Assembly: GCA_017622875.1 (NCBI GenBank)
Contig: JAGAQG010000046.1
Location: 16,646-80,645 of the forward strand
Direction: 5' to 3'
Length of the DNA stretch: 64,000 nt
Source of the DNA: Lachnospiraceae bacterium
GTDB taxonomy: Bacteria; Bacillota; Clostridia; Lachnospirales; Lachnospiraceae
The position numbers and the translations under genes are program-made. Below, piece by piece: positions 59,115 through 64,000 of this stretch (positions are counted from its first letter, which is position 1; each line of letters begins with the position of its first letter). The notes beneath the pieces were generated by a model. The model had not been told where the DNA came from, did no database searches, and saw only the letters and a list, made by a program, of their open reading frames with translations.

Positions 59115-61097
59115 ATGGGAAAATCTTTGTTCATTGCGGAAAAGCCGAGCGTAGCTCAGGAATTCGCAAAAGCATTAAAAATCAATACAAAGAAACATGA
59201 CGGATATTTGGAAGGAGAATCCGCAGTCGTTACCTGGTGCGTAGGTCATCTGGTAACCATGAGCTATCCGGAAAAATATGACGTAAAATATAAAAAATGG
59301 AGTCTGGAAACGCTGCCATTTCTACCACAGGAATTTCTCTATGAAGTTATTCCAAATGTAGCAAAGCAGTTCCAGATCGTATCGAATCTTTTGAATAGAT
59401 CTGATGTGGACACGATTTATGTCTGCACGGACTCTGGGCGCGAGGGGGAATATATTTACCGTCTCGTAGAACAGATGGCAAATGTGCAGGGCAAACAAAG
59501 AAAGCGTGTCTGGATCGACTCTCAGACGGAAGAAGAGATTAATCGAGGCATCCGTGAAGCAAAGGATTTATCGGAATATGATAATTTATCCAATGCGGCC
59601 TATTTACGTGCAAAAGAAGATTATTTAATGGGCATTAACTTTTCACGTCTTCTGTCTTTAAAATATGGCAATGCGGTTGCAGGCTATTTGAATGAAAGAT
59701 ATGTAGTTATTTCTGTGGGACGTGTGATGACCTGCGTTCTTGGAATGATTGTTCGAAGAGAACGTGAAATCCGAAATTTTGTAAAAACACCGTTCTACCG
59801 TGTACTCGGAAAATTCGAGATACAGGGAAGAAAGTTTGACGGTGAATGGCGTGCAGTGGAAGGAACACCATATTTTCAATCACCATTATTGTATAAAGAA
59901 AATGGCTTTTTAAAACGAGAAGATGCGGAAAAATTACAGGCATCTTTTGAGCCGCTTCCAAAAGAAGTGGAAGTTTTAAAAGCGGAAAAGAAAAAAGAAG
60001 TAAAAAATGCACCGCTATTATTTAACCTTGCAGAGCTTCAGAATGAATGTTCCAAAATGTTTAAGATCAGCCCGGATGAAACACTTCGAATCGTTCAGGA
60101 ATTGTATGAAAAGAAACTTGTTACATATCCTCGAACAGATGCCAGAGTGTTGTCTACTGCGGTTTCGAAAGAAATTTATAAAAATATCAGTGGCCTTCGA
60201 AATTATCCGCATGTAGCAGAGTTTGTACAGGAAGTTCTGGAAATGGGAAGCTATAAAAAAATTGCATCGACAAAGTATGTCAATGATAAGCAGATTACTG
60301 ACCACTATGCAATCATTCCGACAGGACAGGGATTAAGTGCATTAAAGAGTGTGTCCGGTACTGCAGAGAAAGTATATGAGACGATTGTCCGCAGATTTTT
60401 AAGCATATTTTATCCGCCGGCAGAATATCAAAAAGTAGGACTTCAGATTCAGGCAGATAAGGAGCAGTTCTTCGCAAACTTTAAAATCCTCGTAAATGAA
60501 GGCTATTTGAAGGTCGTTCCGAATTCTTTCGACAAAAAGAAGAGTGAAGAGGATGAGATGAAATGTGATGCGGAATTTATGGAAGTCTTGAAAACTCTGA
60601 GAAAGGGCAGTAAACTGTCTATGGAAAGTACGGAAATCAAAGAGGGTGAGACATCACCGCCAAAACGATACAATTCCGGTTCCATGATCCTTGCGATGGA
60701 AAATGCAGGGCAGCTGATTGAGGATGAAGAACTTCGTGCTCAGATTAAGGGCAGCGGTATCGGTACAAGTGCCACCAGAGCTGAAATTTTAAAGAAGCTT
60801 GTTAATAATAAATACATTGCGCTGAATAAAAAGACGCAGATTTTAACGCCGACATTGCTTGGTGAGATGATCTATGATGTGGTAAATGCGTCGATTTCAC
60901 CGCTTCTTCGCGCAGACCTGACTGCGAGCTGGGAAAAAGGTTTAACTGGTGTGGCAGAAGGAACGATAAGCAATGATGAATATATGGAGAAGCTGGAAGG
61001 CTTTGTAGGCCGCTGTACAGCGAGAGTGCTGCAATCCAATAACCAGAATTCTTTAAAACCGCATTTTGACATTGCGGCGCAATACTACAAGAAATAA
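59115..61097 (+). CDS. topB: DNA topoisomerase III
   Basis: The 660-residue type IA enzyme starts 'SLFIAEKPSVAQEFAKAL' (TOPRIM), includes 'CTDSGREGEYIYRLV' and the active-site motif 'VTYPRTDAR' (tyrosine near residue 340), and ends without zinc fingers. It decatenates DNA. ATG 59115 follows GTGAGGATTATATT; the longer frame from 59028 lacks similarity and would include the promoter region shared with tmcAL. Confidence 0.92.
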   Translation: MGKSLFIAEKPSVAQEFAKALKINTKKHDGYLEGESAVVTWCVGHLVTMSYPEKYDVKYKKWSLETLPFLPQEFLYEVIPNVAKQFQIVSNLLNRSDVDTIYVCTDSGREGEYIYRLVEQMANVQGKQRKRVWIDSQTEEEINRGIREAKDLSEYDNLSNAAYLRAKEDYLMGINFSRLLSLKYGNAVAGYLNERYVVISVGRVMTCVLGMIVRREREIRNFVKTPFYRVLGKFEIQGRKFDGEWRAVEGTPYFQSPLLYKENGFLKREDAEKLQASFEPLPKEVEVLKAEKKKEVKNAPLLFNLAELQNECSKMFKISPDETLRIVQELYEKKLVTYPRTDARVLSTAVSKEIYKNISGLRNYPHVAEFVQEVLEMGSYKKIASTKYVNDKQITDHYAIIPTGQGLSALKSVSGTAEKVYETIVRRFLSIFYPPAEYQKVGLQIQADKEQFFANFKILVNEGYLKVVPNSFDKKKSEEDEMKCDAEFMEVLKTLRKGSKLSMESTEIKEGETSPPKRYNSGSMILAMENAGQLIEDEELRAQIKGSGIGTSATRAEILKKLVNNKYIALNKKTQILTPTLLGEMIYDVVNASISPLLRADLTASWEKGLTGVAEGTISNDEYMEKLEGFVGRCTARVLQSNNQNSLKPHFDIAAQYYKK

Positions 61098-61137
61098 TAA
61101 TGGAGAAATCCGTTGTGATATTTAGGAGGAAGAAACT

Positions 61138-61806
61138 ATGAAAGAATTGATGCTGAAAGAGAATTATAATCTGGAAGAAACAATCGCAAAAGACTTATTT
61201 GAGGGAGTGACCTATCCATGGGAAGTGCTCCCTAAGATAGGAGCATTTATCAAAGAGCTTGGTGCGACTTTGGACCCGGAAGAGTATGAAAAACGCGGAG
61301 AAGATGTATGGGTTGCAAAATCAGCAACTGTTTTTGAGAGTGCATACATTCATGGGCCTGCGATCATCGGTAAAAATGCAGAAGTTCGTCACTGTGCATT
61401 TATCCGCGGTAATGCAATCGTAGGAGAAGGCGCTGTAGTAGGAAACTCTACAGAACTTAAAAATGTTGTTTTATTTAATAAGGTTCAGGTGCCGCATTAT
61501 AACTATGTAGGTGATTCTGTGCTTGGTTACAAGGCTCATATGGGTGCCGGAAGCATTACATCTAATGTGAAATCTGACAAGATGCTTGTAAAAGTGCATA
61601 CACCGGAAGGTGATATTGAAACAGGATTGAAAAAATTTGGTGCTATGATTGGCGATGAAGTAGAAGTTGGATGTGGTTCCGTTTTGAATCCTGGAACAGT
61701 TATCGGAAAATGTTCCAATATTTATCCGTTGTCTTCTGTAAGAAAGTTCGTACCTGCAAACAGTATCTATAAGAATCAGGGAGAAGTTGTTACAAAACAT
61801 GAATAG
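61138..61806 (+). CDS. Left-handed beta-helix acyl/nucleotidyltransferase-like protein, 222 aa
   Basis: After a helical N-terminus, hexapeptide repeats dominate ('VWVAKSATVFESAYIHGPAIIGKNAEVRHCAFIRGNAIVGEGAVVGNSTELKNVVL', 'IGDEVEVGCGSVLNPGTVIG'). This is the fold of GlmU-like N-acetyltransferases. The nucleotidyltransferase domain of GlmU is absent, so the substrate is unknown. It overlaps the TraX-like gene by 8 nt. Confidence 0.75.
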   Translation: MKELMLKENYNLEETIAKDLFEGVTYPWEVLPKIGAFIKELGATLDPEEYEKRGEDVWVAKSATVFESAYIHGPAIIGKNAEVRHCAFIRGNAIVGEGAVVGNSTELKNVVLFNKVQVPHYNYVGDSVLGYKAHMGAGSITSNVKSDKMLVKVHTPEGDIETGLKKFGAMIGDEVEVGCGSVLNPGTVIGKCSNIYPLSSVRKFVPANSIYKNQGEVVTKHE

Positions 61807-62524
61807 AAAAATTTCACTGAATATGAATCAGTTAAAGACTATTGCCATGATTTTCATGTTCATTGACCATTTGGCCTATGTTATGATTGAACGGGGCATA
61901 GGTCTTGGCGGAAGCTTTTATATGATCGACCGAATCATGCGCGGTATGGGACGCATTGCCTTTCCGATTTTCTGCTTTACGATCGTGGAAGGATTTCAGC
62001 GGACAAGCGATGTGAGAGCCTACTTAAAAAGACTGATCATATTTGCGCTTATTTCAGAAATTCCATTTGATCTGGCATTTCGAAGTGCGTTTATTAGCAT
62101 GAGCTTTCAGAATGTTTTCTGGACGCTGGCTTTTGGATTGGCTGCGATCATGCTCTATGAAGACTATTGGATGCCTCGCTGGAAGAAGACTCTGGGACTT
62201 TTTGCGTGCTTCTTTTTGCCGTATCTGTTCCATACTGATTATTCGATTTATGGTGTGTTGACGATTTTTTTGATGTACCAGTTCAGAAAAGAACCACTGA
62301 AAATGTGTATGATAGGGTATATTGTACTGCTGCTTCAGAGTACTTCTGAAGTTTGGGCAGTGTTCGGATTCCTTATGATTCTTTTATATAATGGTCAGAG
62401 AGGACGCGGCAATAAAATTTTCTATTATGCATTTTATCCGGGGCATTTGCTTTTATTAGTACTCCTGAAATCTTATATTGTTAGCATTCTTTCAAGTTTT
62501 ATGGCAGTAACCGTGCTGGTTTAA
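61799..62524 (+). CDS. TraX family membrane protein, 241 aa
   Basis: 'NQLKTIAMIFMFIDHLAYVMIERG', 'RIAFPIFCFTIVEGFQRTSDVRAYLKRLIIFALISEIPFDLAF' and 'NVFWTLAFGLAAIML' are the TraX family pattern, with about seven membrane helices. TraX acetylates F pilin in E. coli; chromosomal relatives probably acylate surface components. The start may be ATG 61799 or TTG 61787. Confidence 0.82.
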   Translation: MNRKISLNMNQLKTIAMIFMFIDHLAYVMIERGIGLGGSFYMIDRIMRGMGRIAFPIFCFTIVEGFQRTSDVRAYLKRLIIFALISEIPFDLAFRSAFISMSFQNVFWTLAFGLAAIMLYEDYWMPRWKKTLGLFACFFLPYLFHTDYSIYGVLTIFLMYQFRKEPLKMCMIGYIVLLLQSTSEVWAVFGFLMILLYNGQRGRGNKIFYYAFYPGHLLLLVLLKSYIVSILSSFMAVTVLV

Positions 62525-62533
62525 GTGAAAAGT

Positions 62534-62562
62534 TTGACAAAATTTTGTCAGCTTCATAAAAA
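62534..62562 (+). promoter_or_regulatory. Promoter with a palindromic operator
   Basis: TTGACA (62534-62539) overlaps the perfect 16-bp palindrome TGACAAAATTTTGTCA (62535-62550); a weak -10 (TAAAAA) follows after 17 nt. A repressor bound there would control the NifU-like/GGGtGRT operon. A second candidate -35 (TAGACA) lies about 30 nt downstream, and a hairpin with GC-rich arms (around 62607-62632) lies in the leader. Confidence 0.5.
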
Positions 62563-62673
62563 ATATTATAGACAAACTGTCGAATTTGTGAGAATATATA
62601 TTTAGGTGCGGGGTTCTATTTTAATCCTCGCCAAAGACCTTAAAAATCATATTTTGAAAGGAGATTATTTCAC

Positions 62674-63378
62674 ATGATTTATTCTAGAGAAGTAGAAGAA
62701 ATGTGTCCAGTAGCACAGGGTGTTAATCACGGATGTGCTCCAATCCCAGAAGAAGCAAAATGGGTTAAAGTTAAAGAAGTAAAAGATATCTCAGGCTTTA
62801 CACATGGTATTGGCTGGTGTGCTCCACAGCAGGGTGCTTGTAAACTTACATTAAATGTTAAAGAAGGTATCATTCAGGAAGCTTTAGTTGAAACTATCGG
62901 ATGTTCAGGTATGACTCATTCCGCAGCTATGGCAGCTGAAATCTTACCAGGCAGAACTGTAATGGAAGCTTTAAATACTGACTTAGTATGTGACGCTATC
63001 AATACAGCTATGAGAGAATTATTCTTACAGATCGTTTACGGACGTTCTCAGAGTGCATTCTCAGAAGACGGACTTGCAGTTGGTGCAGGCCTTGAAGACC
63101 TTGGTAAAGGACTTCGTTCTCAGGTTGGTACAATGTACGGAACATTAGCAAAAGGTCCTCGTTACCTTGAAATGGCTGAAGGTTATGTTACAGGTATCGC
63201 TTTAGACGCTGACGATCAGATCATCGGTTACAAATTCGTAAGCCTTGGAAAGATGACAGATTTCATCAAAAAAGGTGATGACCCTAACACAGCTTGGGAA
63301 AAAGCTTCAGGCCAGTACGGACGTGTTGCTGACGCTGTTAAGATCATCGACCCAAGAACAGACAAAGAAGTGAAATAA
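62674..63378 (+). CDS. NifU/IscU-like iron-sulfur scaffold protein paired with GGGtGRT
   Basis: The 234-residue protein has the IscU-like signature 'CKLTLNVKEGIIQEALVETIGCSGMTHSAAMAAEILPGRTVMEAL', with conserved cysteines (C55-type 'WCAPQQGAC' and 'GCSG'). It is longer than classical IscU. It occurs in Firmicutes as a stable pair with the GGGtGRT protein, and its codon use is highly biased, suggesting high expression. AAAGGAG precedes ATG 62674. Confidence 0.85.
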   Translation: MIYSREVEEMCPVAQGVNHGCAPIPEEAKWVKVKEVKDISGFTHGIGWCAPQQGACKLTLNVKEGIIQEALVETIGCSGMTHSAAMAAEILPGRTVMEALNTDLVCDAINTAMRELFLQIVYGRSQSAFSEDGLAVGAGLEDLGKGLRSQVGTMYGTLAKGPRYLEMAEGYVTGIALDADDQIIGYKFVSLGKMTDFIKKGDDPNTAWEKASGQYGRVADAVKIIDPRTDKEVK

Positions 63379-63397
63379 TAGAAGGAGGTAATGAAAA

Positions 63398-64000
63398 ATG
63401 GCATTATTTGAATCTTATGAAAGACGAATTGCGCAGATTAATGCTGTATTAAACAGCTATGGCATTGCTTCCATCGAAGAAGCTGAAAAAATTACAAAAG
63501 ATGCAGGACTGGATGTATACGCTCAGGTTAAAGCTATCCAGCCAATCTGTTTCGAAAACGCTTGTTGGGCTTACATCGTAGGTGCAGCAATCGCTATTAA
63601 AAAAGATTGCAGACGTGCAGCAGATGCAGCAGCAGCAATCGGTGAAGGTCTTCAGGCTTTCTGTATCCCAGGTTCCGTAGCAGACACACGTAAAGTAGGT
63701 CTTGGACATGGTAACTTAGGTAAAATGTTACTTGAAGAAGAAACAGAATGTTTCGCATTCTTAGCAGGTCACGAATCTTTCGCAGCTGCTGAAGGTGCTA
63801 TCGGTATCGCAGAAAAAGCTAACAAAGTACGTAAAAAACCATTACGTGTTATCTTAAACGGTCTTGGTAAAGACGCTGCTCAGATCATCTCTCGTATCAA
63901 CGGATTCACATTTGTTGAAACAGAATACGATCCATACACAAACACAGTTAAAGAAGTTTACAGAAAATCTTACTCTGAAGGACTTCGTGCAAAAGTTAAC
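63398..64000 (+). CDS. GGGtGRT protein, partial (cut by the window edge)
   Basis: The 201 visible residues begin 'MALFESYERRIAQINAVLNSYGIASIEEAEKI' and contain 'KPLRVILNGLGKDAAQIISRINGFTFVETEYDPYTNTVKEV', the start of the GGGtGRT family; the signature itself lies beyond the edge. ATG 63398 is preferred over ATG 63391, which reads six codons to a stop. AAGGAGG precedes it. The biochemical role is unknown; the pairing with an Fe-S scaffold suggests cofactor work. Confidence 0.88.
   Translation, partial: MALFESYERRIAQINAVLNSYGIASIEEAEKITKDAGLDVYAQVKAIQPICFENACWAYIVGAAIAIKKDCRRAADAAAAIGEGLQAFCIPGSVADTRKVGLGHGNLGKMLLEEETECFAFLAGHESFAAAEGAIGIAEKANKVRKKPLRVILNGLGKDAAQIISRINGFTFVETEYDPYTNTVKEVYRKSYSEGLRAKVN

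Noticed and set aside
62590-62673. Riboswitch in the leader of the NifU-like gene
   Set aside because: A hairpin with GC-rich arms is present but no known riboswitch consensus was recognised.
1-64000. CRISPR array
   Set aside because: No regularly spaced direct repeats of 23-40 nt were seen. The only tandem repeat is the short CGGAGTA triplet at 13354.

Overview
The window looks like the chromosome of a spore-forming gut clostridium, most likely Lachnospiraceae. It is AT-rich, nearly every gene has an AGGAGG-type ribosome binding site, it carries a cotJ spore-coat operon, and its housekeeping proteins (TmcAL, TopB-type topoisomerase III, the UPF0210/ACT pair, the GGGtGRT/NifU-like pair) are typical of that group. 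No species call is possible from the sequence alone.

Positions 1 to about 37,450 are a siphovirus-type prophage. Its left end and integrase lie outside the window. The order is: lysogeny control (about 1-2,200), with two XRE regulators, a LexA box and a strong rightward promoter; a block of tiny early genes mixed with tRNAs and tRNA-like RNAs (2.2-5.7 kb); a HUH replication-type endonuclease and an RNase H-like protein (5.8-7.0 kb); two DUF6273 proteins with a diversity-generating-retroelement-like variable segment (7.1-8.2 kb); a frameshifted PAPS-reductase-like gene (8.3-9.2 kb); a SANT/Myb protein and many small accessory genes (9.4-14.5 kb); a late regulator (14.6 kb); an initiator-tRNA gene broken by a PD-(D/E)XK endonuclease gene (15.1-15.6 kb); then packaging, head, tail, tail fibre, holin and endolysin (15.7-37.4 kb).

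The prophage ends inside cotJC. Only the first 65 or so codons of that gene remain (minus strand, ending near 37,450), with cotJB and cotJA intact upstream. The insertion therefore interrupts a sporulation gene, a layout known from skin/sigK and SP-beta/spsM.

From 38.2 kb the genes are chromosomal: a GT14-type glycosyltransferase, a two-part ThrE-like exporter, lysA, a large DUF4062-STAND-TPR protein, tRNA-Leu, a membrane protein with RCK-like and RyR domains, a cytosolic ParB-like/BMP fusion, a metallophosphoesterase, a PHP protein, a zinc-finger membrane protein, polA, coaE, a WalJ-like hydrolase, the ACT/UPF0210 pair, an orphan HicB-like antitoxin, tmcAL (minus strand), topB, a left-handed beta-helix protein, a TraX-like membrane protein, and the NifU-like/GGGtGRT pair, which runs off the right edge.

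The most unusual signals are: (1) an endonuclease gene sitting exactly at the anticodon of a prophage initiator tRNA with no room for a conventional intron; (2) paired DUF6273 genes whose 33-nt core differs only at codon positions 1 and 2; (3) the prophage in cotJC; (4) the STAND / RyR / BMP / phosphoesterase neighbourhood, which resembles a signalling or conflict system.
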